From: Methanarcanum sp963640855
GTDB lineage: Archaea; Thermoplasmatota; Thermoplasmata; Methanomassiliicoccales; Methanomethylophilaceae
Length of the DNA: 64,000 nt
Direction of reading: 5' to 3'
NCBI GenBank assembly: GCA_963640855.1
Contig: CAVIAJ010000003.1
Location: forward strand, 1 to 64,000
In this document: positions 51,914-61,751 of the stretch, one piece after another
Numbering within the stretch: position 1 is the stretch's first letter
How the letters are laid out: the number at the start of each line of letters is the position of its first letter
Program-made: the position numbers and the translations under genes
The notes under the pieces: generated by a model
The model's database searches: none
Seen by the model: the letters and a program-made list of their open reading frames with translations, nothing else
Told to the model about the DNA's origin: nothing

Positions 51914-52729
51914 TCACTCTTTCCCTTTCTTCTCTTTTTTCAGGTTATGCTGTTTCACGAAATGACTTGTGACAGCCATAATTCCTATAAGAATCGAAAT
52001 CACAATAAGCATCGAAACGGCAAGACACGGAATACTGTTATCCGGAATCTTATCTACATTCTTATTGTTGATAAGGAGTTTGATACATCCCAACCACGGA
52101 ATTTCAAGACCTGCAACGGCTTTGATGTGTGCCTTATCGACCAATCCGCATGTCGAAATTCCGGTTGCCTGATCGAAATACTGATTATTGTCACCTGCAG
52201 TAAGATATCCGCTGTGTTTACTGAGAGTATCCAAGTCAACGGATGCTGTATAATTTCTCCATCCCAATCCAGAGATTGTAAGAGTTCCTTTCAGATCGTA
52301 CGGATCTTTTGCGACACCGTTGTCATCGGTCCATCTGTCTGTATCGAAATTTGCCAAAGCAGGTGCGGACCATTTGCCGAGATTGGTATATTCCAGCCAA
52401 AGTATCGCACGGTGAATCACAGGATTTCCGTAGTCGCGGTAATAGATAATGACATCTCCGTAATCTCCGAAATTACTGTATCCGTTGTGATATCCTTCTA
52501 CATATGAAGTAATGGGTTTTTTCTCCGTAGAAACCATCACGATGATATCTCCGGTATCTATGACACCTATACTCGATTCCGTTTCGGAATGTTGCATACT
52601 TCCGGATTCAACTACCGTGAGCGGTTTATTCAGGCCTGAATAGAGATACATCCCGCCGAAGACGATGATGATGACCGTAAACATCGCTATGCCTGTTTTC
52701 AGAATGCTGGTGATATCTTCATCCCCCAC
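51914..52729 (-). CDS. Signal peptidase I, archaeal (S26) type
   Basis: A 271-residue membrane protease that removes signal peptides. The N-terminal anchor is residues about 14-31 and a second anchor lies near 240-260. Catalytic Ser44 lies in VESGSMQHSE; the VIHRAI segment has the histidine found in archaeal and eukaryotic enzymes in place of the bacterial lysine. The DTGDIIVM motif is between them. A Lys/Glu-rich tail (KQHNLKKEKKGKE) ends the protein. It is longer than the minimal archaeal forms because of an insertion before the second anchor. Confidence 0.88.
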   Translation of the reverse strand: MGDEDITSILKTGIAMFTVIIIVFGGMYLYSGLNKPLTVVESGSMQHSETESSIGVIDTGDIIVMVSTEKKPITSYVEGYHNGYSNFGDYGDVIIYYRDYGNPVIHRAILWLEYTNLGKWSAPALANFDTDRWTDDNGVAKDPYDLKGTLTISGLGWRNYTASVDLDTLSKHSGYLTAGDNNQYFDQATGISTCGLVDKAHIKAVAGLEIPWLGCIKLLINNKNVDKIPDNSIPCLAVSMLIVISILIGIMAVTSHFVKQHNLKKEKKGKE

Positions 52730-52792
52730 GGTATCCAGTTATTGTACCTGAATTGAAGTAAACATATATAATAGCATAATTATCCGAAACCC

Positions 52793-53254
52793 ATGGAAAG
52801 ACCCGGAAATGACGAATATTTCATGGAAATGGCGTTTCTTGTAGCCAAAAGATCCACCTGTCTGAGAAGAAGAGTGGGTGCCGTGGTTGTAAGGGACAAA
52901 CACGTCATATCCACGGGTTACAACGGTTCTCCGAGAGGCACTTTCCACTGTGAGGAACTCGGCTGCATCAGACAGCAGATGAATATTCCGTCTGGCACTA
53001 GGCATGAACTGTGCAGAGGGGTACATGCGGAACAGAATGCCGTGGCACAGGCTGCATACTTCGGAACAAGTGTCAAGGATGCCACGATTTACACCACAAC
53101 CTATCCGTGTTCCATGTGTGCCAAGATACTGATCAACGCCGGCATTAAAGAAGTCGTCTATTCCGAAGGATATGTCGACGATCTTTCCAAGAAGATTTTC
53201 GCGGAGACGGATATCAAAGTCAGAGAATTCATTCTTCCGATTCGGGAACACTGA
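52793..53254 (+). CDS. dCMP deaminase family protein
   Basis: A 153-residue zinc-dependent deaminase of the dCMP/ComEB group. The zinc site is HAEQNAV (His and catalytic Glu) and PCSMCAK. The upstream loop includes NGSPRGTFHCEE and a cysteine (GCIRQQ) that may bind a second metal, as in dCMP deaminases. Its likely role is in thymidylate precursor supply. Start: ATG 52793. Confidence 0.88.
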   Translation: MERPGNDEYFMEMAFLVAKRSTCLRRRVGAVVVRDKHVISTGYNGSPRGTFHCEELGCIRQQMNIPSGTRHELCRGVHAEQNAVAQAAYFGTSVKDATIYTTTYPCSMCAKILINAGIKEVVYSEGYVDDLSKKIFAETDIKVREFILPIREH

Positions 53255-53341
53255 TTTTCCTTCATTTCCTCTATAAAAAGAGGCCATATCTTTTAAGTAA
53301 TGACTTCGCATACCCCACCGTAATTAAGGTCGGGGAGGTAT

Positions 53342-53674
53342 ATGGGCCGTACTGACATACTTGAAGAAATTAAGAACGCGGAGGTAGCCGCAAACGCCAA
53401 AGTCGAACAGGCTGAAGCAGACAAGAAAACAGCTATCGCCGCCGCACGCAGAGATTCCGTGCAGAGGATTCAAGATGCCGAAGCGAAAGCTCGCAGCAAC
53501 TACGAATCCGCGATTGCTGAGGAGAAGGAAGCGCTTGTTGCAAAGCGTGAAGAGCTCCTTTCTGGCGGAAAGAAGGAAGCAGCAGACATCGGTAGCGATA
53601 TCGATGCTAAGTTAGAGAAAGTGAAGAACTTCCTCAATGAAGAATTTGAGAGGACATTGAATGTTACTTCCTGA
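53342..53674 (+). CDS. ahaH: A-type ATP synthase subunit H
   Basis: A 110-residue, Ala/Glu/Lys-rich coiled-coil protein, the H subunit of the peripheral stalk that pairs with subunit E. Residues about 8-95 form one long coil. It opens the nine-gene ATP synthase operon. The promoter area has CTATAAAAAG (53271-53280), and a GGGGAGGT site precedes ATG 53342. It overlaps the start of subunit I by 14 bases. Confidence 0.9.
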   Translation: MGRTDILEEIKNAEVAANAKVEQAEADKKTAIAAARRDSVQRIQDAEAKARSNYESAIAEEKEALVAKREELLSGGKKEAADIGSDIDAKLEKVKNFLNEEFERTLNVTS

Positions 53675-55820
53675 GTCGATGAGTAGGATTGTGATCGTGG
53701 GCAACAAGTCACGCCTGGACGATATGATTGACGTATTGTACAGTCTCGACGCCGTCCACCTGATCGATCATACCACCGGCCAGGATGAGGGATTCGCCAT
53801 CGGCAGACCCCGTCCGTATTCATCAAAAGCATCCGAGAGGCTGCTTGCACTGAGGACGACGGAGAAGGATCTCGGCATCAAACTCAAAGGTGTCGAGATG
53901 GAGTCGGTATCTGTCAAAGATATCGAGGCGGAAATCTCTTCGAACGGTGTCGAAACTGTTATGTCAGAGGTCATGTCGGCCATTGACGAAAAGAACAGGA
54001 TCGTTCAGAATGTCGCAGAATTGAAAGCACAGGAAGTAAGTCTTTCAAAGCTTTCCAAGCTTCCAATAAACTTAGAACTTTACAGCGGATACGAATCCAT
54101 TGCAGTGTTTGTAGGATCGGTCAAAGCAGATCCCACAGCGGCATTGGAGGCACTTCCCGATGCGGAGACCTTTGTGTCATTCGCAAAAGACGGAGGAGTC
54201 GCAGCGGTATTCGTGAAGAAATCCGAGAAGGATAAGGCCGCAACGGTTCTGTCCGAGTACGGATATTCCGAGATTCAGGTTCCTGCAGTCACAGGTTCGG
54301 CTGCAGATGCGCTCGCAAAGACGCAGTCCGCTATCACAGCGGCAGAGGTCGAATTGGTCAACGTCGATGCGAGAATTGCAGAATTCTCGGAGAAATACAA
54401 GACGTTCATCGTCGCATCCGATGAGGAACTATCCCTTACAGTAAAGAAGGGAGAAACACCGATGAGGATCGCGACAAGCGAGTACTCCTTCGTTATCGAC
54501 GGATGGGTACCCTCAAAAGACGTCGACGGTGTCATCGCCACAATCAACGAGGCGATGGATAACAACGTCTATATTGAAATTGAAGAACAATCCAGAGGTA
54601 GGTCGCTTCACGAGGAGGCCGAACAGGAACCCCGTTTCCAGAAAGCACCTACCAAGATGAAGAACGGAGCGGTCGGAAAACGTTTCGAGTTTCCGACCAA
54701 ACTGATTTCGGTACCCAAATACCAGGAAATCGATCCGTCCACAATCATCGCAATATTCTTCCCGTTCTTCTTCGGATTTATGGTGGGTGATCTCGGTTAC
54801 GCGATTCCCTTCATTTGTCTGGGAGCACTGGGATTGAGGCACTCCAAGACAAGGGAGTTCCAGGCAATTGGTACCGTTCTGTTCTACGGCGGTATTTGGG
54901 CTGCTATATTCGGATTCTTCTTCTTCGGAGAAATGCTGGGTATGCACTTTGTCACACCGCATCCGACGGCCGAACAGATTAAGGGAATGATTGATACAGG
55001 ACTCATTTCGAGCGCTATGTCCGACTTCCACAACTGGGGTACCGCTGAATATCTGGCAATGATGGAGTACACGCATGAGATTTCATGGGAACAGCTGTTC
55101 ATGAAATACACTGGTAACATCGTTCTCATGCCTGAGTGGTTCACTGACATTATGATCAACGGTCACGGAATCAGCAAACTCGGTAAAGCAACGTTCTTAC
55201 TCAAACTGAGTGTATACATGGGAATCGTCCACCTCTTCTTGGCGTACCTTATCGGATTCCTCAACGCATCCAGGATGCACGGAATCAAAGAGGGATACCT
55301 TGAGAAGGGAGGCTGGATTCTGACATTCGTGGGTATGACAGTATTCTGTTACGCACTCACGACAGTCATGTTCGGCGGTGAAGGTGTTGAGATGATGAAG
55401 CCCGCAACATGGCCTTCATCCACATTACCCATCCTGGGAGTCGGAGCATTGATTCTCGTACTCGGTGTAGCTTCATGCTTCCCCAAAGAGAAAATGCAGG
55501 CTATCCTGGAACTTCCCGGTATCGTCGGAAATATCCTTTCGTACACACGTCTTGCGGCAATCGGTATGTCAAAAGCCGGAATGGCGCTGGCGTTCAACTA
55601 TATCGCCTTTATCATGCTGGGCGGCGGTATCTTCGGTATCGTCATCTTCGTGATCGGTCACCTCATGATATGGGTCTTAGCCATCATCTCCGCAGGTCTG
55701 CACGGACTCAGGTTGCAGTACGTGGAAATGATGAACAAATTCTTTATCGGTGGCGGTGTCGAGTATTCACCGCTCGCAGAGAAGCGTAAACACACCAAAA
55801 ACAACGAAACAGAGGCATAA
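53661..55820 (+). CDS. ahaI: A-type ATP synthase subunit I (a-subunit)
   Basis: A 719-residue ion-channel and stalk subunit. The N-terminal half (to about 370) is soluble with coiled coils; the C-terminal half has about seven membrane segments, including FFPFFFGFMVGDLGYA, GMTVFCYALTTVMFGG and the conserved arginine helix LSYTRLAAIGMSKAGMAL. The N-terminal MLLPESMSRIVIVG matches the usual start of the family. ATG 53661 overlaps the H gene. Confidence 0.93.
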   Translation: MLLPESMSRIVIVGNKSRLDDMIDVLYSLDAVHLIDHTTGQDEGFAIGRPRPYSSKASERLLALRTTEKDLGIKLKGVEMESVSVKDIEAEISSNGVETVMSEVMSAIDEKNRIVQNVAELKAQEVSLSKLSKLPINLELYSGYESIAVFVGSVKADPTAALEALPDAETFVSFAKDGGVAAVFVKKSEKDKAATVLSEYGYSEIQVPAVTGSAADALAKTQSAITAAEVELVNVDARIAEFSEKYKTFIVASDEELSLTVKKGETPMRIATSEYSFVIDGWVPSKDVDGVIATINEAMDNNVYIEIEEQSRGRSLHEEAEQEPRFQKAPTKMKNGAVGKRFEFPTKLISVPKYQEIDPSTIIAIFFPFFFGFMVGDLGYAIPFICLGALGLRHSKTREFQAIGTVLFYGGIWAAIFGFFFFGEMLGMHFVTPHPTAEQIKGMIDTGLISSAMSDFHNWGTAEYLAMMEYTHEISWEQLFMKYTGNIVLMPEWFTDIMINGHGISKLGKATFLLKLSVYMGIVHLFLAYLIGFLNASRMHGIKEGYLEKGGWILTFVGMTVFCYALTTVMFGGEGVEMMKPATWPSSTLPILGVGALILVLGVASCFPKEKMQAILELPGIVGNILSYTRLAAIGMSKAGMALAFNYIAFIMLGGGIFGIVIFVIGHLMIWVLAIISAGLHGLRLQYVEMMNKFFIGGGVEYSPLAEKRKHTKNNETEA

Positions 55821-55822
55821 AA

Positions 55823-56047
55823 ATGGCAACAGAAGTTGGAGCAGGATTGGCAGTTATTGGAGCAGGAATCGCAGTCGGACTTGCGGGTCTCGGTGCAGGT
55901 ATGGCCGAGAAAGATGTCGGAGCAGCAGCAGTCGGTGCAATCACCGAGAACGAGAACCTCTTCGGTAAAGCAATGGTTCTCATGGTTCTTCCTGAGACAA
56001 TCGTCATCTTCGGTCTTGTTATCGCTATCCTTGCAATCATGATGTAA
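55823..56047 (+). CDS. ahaK: A-type ATP synthase proteolipid subunit K (c)
   Basis: A 74-residue proteolipid, two membrane helices joined by a polar loop (AEKDVG). The ion-binding carboxylate is Glu58 in LPETIVIFG of the second helix. It is a single hairpin and not a duplicated or multiplied form seen in some methanogens. Ion specificity (sodium or proton) cannot be settled from what I see. ATG 55823 follows the I gene stop by two bases. Confidence 0.94.
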   Translation: MATEVGAGLAVIGAGIAVGLAGLGAGMAEKDVGAAAVGAITENENLFGKAMVLMVLPETIVIFGLVIAILAIMM

Positions 56048-56069
56048 ATCAGGAGTCAGGGGCCGTTTC

Positions 56070-56627
56070 ATGGCATTGAACGAAGTGAAGATGGAAATCG
56101 GCAAATCCGCCGAAGAGGCAGCGGCCAAAATCAAGGCCGAGGCCGATGCAGAGATCGCAAAGATCGCAGCGGATGCGGATGCGCAGATTTCTGTCATGAA
56201 TGAAAAAGAGGAAAAGAGGCTCAAGGACGACATCGCGCGTCTGGAACGTCAGGAACTCTCCAGTGCAGATCTGGAGGGTAAGAAGATCGTTCTGGCCAAG
56301 AAGAAGGAGATCCTCGCCAAAGCATTCGATGAAGCACTTTCATCACTTGAGAATGCGCCTGCCGAAAAGAAGCTGGCTCAGTACAAGATGATGGTTGTTG
56401 CGGCATCGAAACTCATCGTAAACCCCAAGGCTTACCTTGCGGAGTGCGACAAATTCACAGCGGCAGATCTCGGCGTTTCTTCCGTGGCTACTAACAGCAG
56501 GATGACCGGCGGTATCATTTTCGAATCCGAAGACGGTACACTGGAAGTCGACATGCAGTACAGGACGGTACTTCAGACAATCTGGGACCGTGAGATCAAG
56601 AGCATCTCCGATATTCTCTTCGGGTGA
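56070..56627 (+). CDS. ahaE: A-type ATP synthase subunit E
   Basis: A 185-residue peripheral stalk protein. Residues about 1-80 are an Ala/Lys/Glu-rich coil that pairs with H; the C-terminal globular domain contains GGIIFESEDGTLEVD. It overlaps the frame of the next gene's leader. Confidence 0.92.
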   Translation: MALNEVKMEIGKSAEEAAAKIKAEADAEIAKIAADADAQISVMNEKEEKRLKDDIARLERQELSSADLEGKKIVLAKKKEILAKAFDEALSSLENAPAEKKLAQYKMMVVAASKLIVNPKAYLAECDKFTAADLGVSSVATNSRMTGGIIFESEDGTLEVDMQYRTVLQTIWDREIKSISDILFG

Positions 56628-56632
56628 AGAGT

Positions 56633-57691
56633 ATGTTCGGGCGCAATAAAGGAAAGAAAGGCAACTATGCGTACGTTGTCGCACGTGTGAAGGCTAAGAA
56701 AGCCCAGCTCATGAGCGACGATGCCTACCAGAAGATGCTCTTGATGAGCCTTCCTGAGATCTCGCGTTTCATCAGTGAATCGGGATATCAGAAGGAGATC
56801 ACTGATCTCACGGGAAAGTTCGACGGTATCAACCTTGTAGAACATGCAACGTATCAGAACATGGCAAGGATCTTCAATGACATCCTTCACTCTGCGACGG
56901 GCGAGCTCCACGATATACTCGCCATCGACCTGGAGAAATGGGATATCTGGAACCTTAAGGTGATTCTCCGCGGAAAGTCCTTCGGAATCGACGCGGACAG
57001 CATCAGAGAGGATCTCGTCCTTGCCGGAAAGCTGAGTGAAGAAGATTTGGAAAAGCTCATTTCGCTCGAATCTCAGGAAGAGATCATTACCCTTTACGGA
57101 AAGAGAACCGGCAGGTCAATACCTCAATCGGTTCTCGATGAGTTCAGGGAGAAAAAGAATCTCTCGATTGTCGAGGATTACCTCGATAAAAACCACTACG
57201 AAACACTCCTCGCGAGCATAGACCCTAAGGACAAACCTTACCGTCTGTATCAGAACTACATCAGGATAGAAGTAGATATGAAGAATCTCGAAACCATCCT
57301 CAAGTTGAAACTCGAGGGGGTCACCGGTGAGAAAGTCATGGACTACTACATCTCCGGTGGTAAAGAGATAGACAAGAAGCTGGCCACACAGCTTGCCAAT
57401 GCGGAAACCGTTTCCGCAGCGGTTAACGATATGGCGCAACTTAGTTTCTTCGAAGAAATTAAGGACGCGCTTGATGAAGATACCAATTCGCTCAGAGGCA
57501 TCGTGGCCGGACTCAAGAAATGCAAGATGGCGGAAGCAAAGAACTTCTCGCACCTGTACCCTCTGTCGGTCATCCCCGTGATTGACTTCATGATTCACAA
57601 GGAAATCGAAGTCAACAACATCAGGATTGTCGCAAGAGGTATCGAGAGCGGTTTGGATGCCGAGACCATCAAAGGTCTGCTGGTGATCTGA
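56633..57691 (+). CDS. ahaC: A-type ATP synthase subunit C
   Basis: A 352-residue helical central-stalk socket protein (V-type d-subunit homologue). NYAYVVARVKAKKAQLM is the typical beginning. ATG 56633, behind GGTGA, is preferred over a GTG at 56624 that overlaps the E stop. The stop TGA shares its A with the ATG of subunit F. Confidence 0.92.
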   Translation: MFGRNKGKKGNYAYVVARVKAKKAQLMSDDAYQKMLLMSLPEISRFISESGYQKEITDLTGKFDGINLVEHATYQNMARIFNDILHSATGELHDILAIDLEKWDIWNLKVILRGKSFGIDADSIREDLVLAGKLSEEDLEKLISLESQEEIITLYGKRTGRSIPQSVLDEFREKKNLSIVEDYLDKNHYETLLASIDPKDKPYRLYQNYIRIEVDMKNLETILKLKLEGVTGEKVMDYYISGGKEIDKKLATQLANAETVSAAVNDMAQLSFFEEIKDALDEDTNSLRGIVAGLKKCKMAEAKNFSHLYPLSVIPVIDFMIHKEIEVNNIRIVARGIESGLDAETIKGLLVI

Positions 57692-57996
57692 TGGAAATAG
57701 CAGTATTAGGAAATGAGGAATTCGTGCTGGGATTCAGGCTTGCCGGTCTCAGGCGTGTTTTCGTTGCCCACCCTGAAGATTATCAGGAGAAGATCACCGA
57801 AGCGATGGCGGATCCCGAAATCGGAATTCTTGCCGTCGACGGAGAGGATCTCAAGAACCTCACACCGCAGATGAGGGCAAAAGTGACTGATTCGATCAGT
57901 CCTGTCATTGTCACAGTAGGCGGTGCGGGAATGGGCGATCTTCGTGAGAAGATCAAGAGAGCGATTGGCGTTGATTTATACAAAGAGGATGAGTAA
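57691..57996 (+). CDS. ahaF: A-type ATP synthase subunit F
   Basis: A 101-residue central stalk subunit with the Rossmann-like fold; the start MEIAVLGNEEFVLGFRLAG and the C-terminal GDLREKIKRAIGVDL helix are standard. Starts on the last base of the C gene stop (TGATG). Confidence 0.93.
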   Translation: MEIAVLGNEEFVLGFRLAGLRRVFVAHPEDYQEKITEAMADPEIGILAVDGEDLKNLTPQMRAKVTDSISPVIVTVGGAGMGDLREKIKRAIGVDLYKEDE

Positions 57997-59724
57997 ATGA
58001 GCAATGAAGGAAAGATTTACAGAGTCGCAGGACCTGTAGTTACCGCCGTCGGTATCTCTCCCCGTATGTACGATGTCGTACACGTCGGAAACGAGATGCT
58101 GATGGGTGAAGTCATCAAGATCGTTGGTGACTACTCTATCATCCAGGTTTATGAGGATACGTCCGGCGTGAAACCGGGAGAACCGGTCACAAACACCGGC
58201 CGTCCGCTCGTTGCGGAACTCGGCCCCGGACTTTTGCACTCCGTTTATGACGGAATTCAGAGGCCGCTGGCAGTTCTTCAGGAGAAAATGGGAGACTTCA
58301 TTCTCCGTGGAGTTTCCGCACCTGGATTGGACAGAGAAGCAAAATGGGATTTCAAACCCGTCGTCAACAAGGGCGATGTAGTTGAACCCGGACAGATTAT
58401 CGGAACAGTTATGGAAGGCACCATGGAGCACAGAATCCTCTGCCCCGTTGATGTACGCGGTACGGTCGATGATATCAAAGCCGGAAGTTTCACTGTCGAA
58501 GAGACAGTTGCGACAATCGGCGGAAAAGATGTCATCATGATGCAGAAATGGCCTGTCCGTGTACCCAGGCCTGTCAAAGAGAAGCACCAGCCTAATGTGC
58601 CTCTCGTAACAGGAATGAGGGTTCTCGACTCCGTGTTCCCCCTCGCAAAAGGAGGAGCGGCCGCAATCCCCGGTGGATTCGGTACAGGAAAGACGGTTAC
58701 ACAGCAGCAGCTTGCAAAATGGTCCGATGCTGAAATCGTCGTTTACATCGGATGCGGAGAGCGCGGAAACGAGATGACAGAAGTTCTTACAGAGTTCCCT
58801 GAACTGGTCGATCCTAAGACAGGAAACCCCCTTATGAACAGGACAGTCCTCATCGCCAACACATCCAACATGCCTGTCGCGGCAAGAGAAGCATCCGTTT
58901 ACACAGGAATGACCATCGCCGAGTACTACAGGGATATGGGTTACAACGTCGCACTTATGGCCGACTCCACCTCCAGGTGGGCAGAGGCTATGCGTGAAAT
59001 TTCATCCAGGCTTGAAGAAATGCCCGGAGAAGAGGGTTACCCTGCATACCTCGCAGGAAGGCTCTCGGAGTTCTACGAGCGTGCATGTTACGCAACATCG
59101 CTCTGCGGTAAAGACGGTTCGATCTCCGTTATTGGTGCGGTTTCACCTCCAGGAGGAGATATTTCGGAACCTGTTTCACAGAACACCCTCCGTATCGTCC
59201 GTGTCTTCTGGGCACTTGATACAAAATTGAGGGAGAGGCGTCACTTCCCGACCATCAACTGGCTTACGTCATACACACTGTACGACAACCAGCTCAAAGA
59301 CTGGTACGTGAAGAACGTCGACCCGTCCTTCCCCGCACTCAGGGAATGGGCAATGCAGATTCTGCAGAAGGAATCGGAACTTCAGGAAATCGTTCAGCTG
59401 GTCGGTTCGGACGCACTGCCTGACGATCAGAAGATCACTCTCGAAGTTTCGAAGATGGTCCGTGAGATCTTCCTGCAGCAGAACGCATACGATCCCGTGG
59501 ATACCTACTGTCCCATGTCAAGGCAGTTCATGATGCTCAAACTTATCAAGAAGTTCTCAGACCTGGCTCAGAAGGCGCTTCTTGCAGGTGCGACTGTCGA
59601 TAAGATTGTCGGAATCCCCGCAAGGCAGAGATTCATCAGATCCAAGTACGAAGAGACCATCGACGACGAACTTGCAGCAATCGACAAAGACTTCGACGAG
59701 CAGTTCAAACAGTTGGGGGCATAA
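57997..59724 (+). CDS. ahaA: A-type ATP synthase catalytic subunit A
   Basis: A 575-residue catalytic subunit. Walker A is GGFGTGKTV, with the A-type pattern SPPGGDISEPV later in the chain and the non-homologous insertion of the A/V type (about residues 115-185). DSTSRWAEAMREISSRLEEMP is the Walker B-associated block (quoted in part). No intein is present, unlike in some Thermoplasmatales relatives. ATG 57997 follows the F stop directly. Confidence 0.96.
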   Translation: MSNEGKIYRVAGPVVTAVGISPRMYDVVHVGNEMLMGEVIKIVGDYSIIQVYEDTSGVKPGEPVTNTGRPLVAELGPGLLHSVYDGIQRPLAVLQEKMGDFILRGVSAPGLDREAKWDFKPVVNKGDVVEPGQIIGTVMEGTMEHRILCPVDVRGTVDDIKAGSFTVEETVATIGGKDVIMMQKWPVRVPRPVKEKHQPNVPLVTGMRVLDSVFPLAKGGAAAIPGGFGTGKTVTQQQLAKWSDAEIVVYIGCGERGNEMTEVLTEFPELVDPKTGNPLMNRTVLIANTSNMPVAAREASVYTGMTIAEYYRDMGYNVALMADSTSRWAEAMREISSRLEEMPGEEGYPAYLAGRLSEFYERACYATSLCGKDGSISVIGAVSPPGGDISEPVSQNTLRIVRVFWALDTKLRERRHFPTINWLTSYTLYDNQLKDWYVKNVDPSFPALREWAMQILQKESELQEIVQLVGSDALPDDQKITLEVSKMVREIFLQQNAYDPVDTYCPMSRQFMMLKLIKKFSDLAQKALLAGATVDKIVGIPARQRFIRSKYEETIDDELAAIDKDFDEQFKQLGA

Positions 59725-59726
59725 AT

Positions 59727-61109
59727 ATGGCAGAAGTATCCAAAGAGTACAAGACAATCTCACAGATTGCAGGACCTCTCGTCTTCGTAAAGAAGACAGA
59801 GCCTATCGCATACGGTGAATTGGTCAGTGTCAGGCTGTCGGACGGTTCGATGAAGAGAGGAGAAGTTCTCGATACATCGGACGATATCGTCGTTGTTCAG
59901 GTATACGAAGGAACAACAGGTATCGACAGAGATGCATCCGTCCGTTTCCTCGGCGAAACAATGAAGATGCCTGTCTCGAAAGACATGCTCGGAAGGATTC
60001 TCACAGGTGCTGGTGAACCTCTTGACGGAGGACCCGCAATCACACCCGAAGAGAAACTCGATATCGTCGGAGCGGCTATCAACCCCTGGGCAAGAGACAA
60101 CCCGTCGGATTTCATCCAGACAGGTATCTCCACCATCGACTGTATGAACACTCTCGTCAGAGGACAGAAGCTTCCTATCTTCTCAGGATCCGGTCTTCCC
60201 CACAACGATCTGGCTCTTCAGATTGCAAGGCAGGCAAAGGTCAGAGGAGAGAACGAAGAGTTCGCTGTCGTGTTCATCGCAATGGGTATCACCAACGAAG
60301 AGAAACAGACCTTTATGAAGGAATTCGAGAGGACCGGTGCTTTGAAGAATGCTGTGGTCTTCCTGAACCTCGCAGACGACCCTGCAGCAGAGCGTATCAT
60401 CACACCCAGGCTCGGTCTTACGACCGCTGAGTATATGGCATTCGAGCTCGGAATGCAGGTTCTTGTCATCATGACAGATGTTACTAACTACTGTGAAGCA
60501 CTCCGTCAGATCGGTGCAGCCCGTGAGGAAGTGCCCGGAAGGCGCGGTTACCCCGGTTACATGTACACCAACCTTGCACAGCTCTACGAGCGTGCCGGAA
60601 GGATCAAGGGTAAGAAGGGATCGGTTACACAGATTCCTATCCTTTCAATGCCCGGTGACGATATCACCCACCCGATCCCCGATCTTTCAGGTTACATCAC
60701 CGAGGGTCAGATCGTTATGTCGAGGGAACTCCACCGTGCAGGTATCTACCCGCCGGTAAACGTTTCGTCATCCCTGTCAAGGCTGATGGGTGGAGGTACC
60801 GGAGAAGGCAAGACACGTGAAGACCACAAGGGAGTATCGGATCAGCTCTATGCGGCATACGCAGAGGGTAAGGATCTCCGCGGTCTCGTGGCTATTGTCG
60901 GTGAGGAATCACTGTCCGAGAAAGACAGGAAACTCCTGCACTTCGCAGATCTCTTCGAGGACAAATTTGTCCGCCAGGGACACGACGAGGACCGTTCGAT
61001 CGAGGATTCACTCTCGATTGCATGGGATCTCATCGCAACACTCGACGAAGACCAGATCACAAGGATTAGCAGGAAGTACATCGAGAAGTACCTCCCTAAG
61101 AAAGAGTGA
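59727..61109 (+). CDS. ahaB: A-type ATP synthase regulatory subunit B
   Basis: A 460-residue non-catalytic nucleotide-binding subunit. The Walker A site is degenerate (FSGSGLPHNDLA), as normal for B subunits. FIAMGITNEE, PGRRGYPGYMYTNLA and PDLSGYITEGQIV are conserved. It begins two bases after subunit A. Confidence 0.96.
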   Translation: MAEVSKEYKTISQIAGPLVFVKKTEPIAYGELVSVRLSDGSMKRGEVLDTSDDIVVVQVYEGTTGIDRDASVRFLGETMKMPVSKDMLGRILTGAGEPLDGGPAITPEEKLDIVGAAINPWARDNPSDFIQTGISTIDCMNTLVRGQKLPIFSGSGLPHNDLALQIARQAKVRGENEEFAVVFIAMGITNEEKQTFMKEFERTGALKNAVVFLNLADDPAAERIITPRLGLTTAEYMAFELGMQVLVIMTDVTNYCEALRQIGAAREEVPGRRGYPGYMYTNLAQLYERAGRIKGKKGSVTQIPILSMPGDDITHPIPDLSGYITEGQIVMSRELHRAGIYPPVNVSSSLSRLMGGGTGEGKTREDHKGVSDQLYAAYAEGKDLRGLVAIVGEESLSEKDRKLLHFADLFEDKFVRQGHDEDRSIEDSLSIAWDLIATLDEDQITRISRKYIEKYLPKKE

Positions 61110-61114
61110 GTTCC

Positions 61115-61750
61115 ATGCCTAGCCACGATATCACCCCGACACGTTCGGTTCTCATCGAACTGAAGAACAAGATCAAGACAACCAAAAACGGTTACAAGAT
61201 CATGAAGATGAAGAGAGACGGTCTCATCATCGAGTTCTTCGAAGTGATGGAGAAAGCGAAGGAGATGAGAGGATCCGTTGCATCGGACTACCAGTCCGCT
61301 ATGCTGAAGATCTCCATAGCCAGAGCAGTTGAAGGTGAGATTGCGGTCAAGAGCGCGGCATATGCCCTTAAGACGGAACCCAAGGTCAAGGTCGGAAGCA
61401 AGAGCATCATGGGAATGATGGTTCCCAAGGTAGAAGCAGATGTGACACACATAGACATCCTGAACAAGGGATACGGTGTCATTTCTACCTCCCCTTACAT
61501 CGAGGAAGCCTCAGTGGCTTTCGAGAAGTTGCTGGAGACCATCATCCGTGCTGCCGAGATTGAGACTACGATGAAGAGACTCCTCGATGAAATCGAGAAG
61601 ACCAAGAGAAGAGTCAACGCTATGGAGTTCAAACTCATCCCCGAGCTTGAAGAATCGATGAGATTCGTTAAGTTCACGCTCGAGGAGATGGACAGGGAGA
61701 ACACCAACCGTCTCAAGTTCCTGAAAGGAAAGGGCGAGGTCGCGGAATAA
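61115..61750 (+). CDS. ahaD: A-type ATP synthase subunit D
   Basis: A 211-residue rotor-shaft protein of two long helices. DITPTRSVLIELKNKI is the family N terminus and RVNAMEFKLIPELEESM lies in the C-terminal helix. ATG 61115 is preferred over a GTG at 61106 that overlaps the B stop. Last standard gene of the operon. Confidence 0.94.
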   Translation: MPSHDITPTRSVLIELKNKIKTTKNGYKIMKMKRDGLIIEFFEVMEKAKEMRGSVASDYQSAMLKISIARAVEGEIAVKSAAYALKTEPKVKVGSKSIMGMMVPKVEADVTHIDILNKGYGVISTSPYIEEASVAFEKLLETIIRAAEIETTMKRLLDEIEKTKRRVNAMEFKLIPELEESMRFVKFTLEEMDRENTNRLKFLKGKGEVAE

Positions 61751-61751
61751 G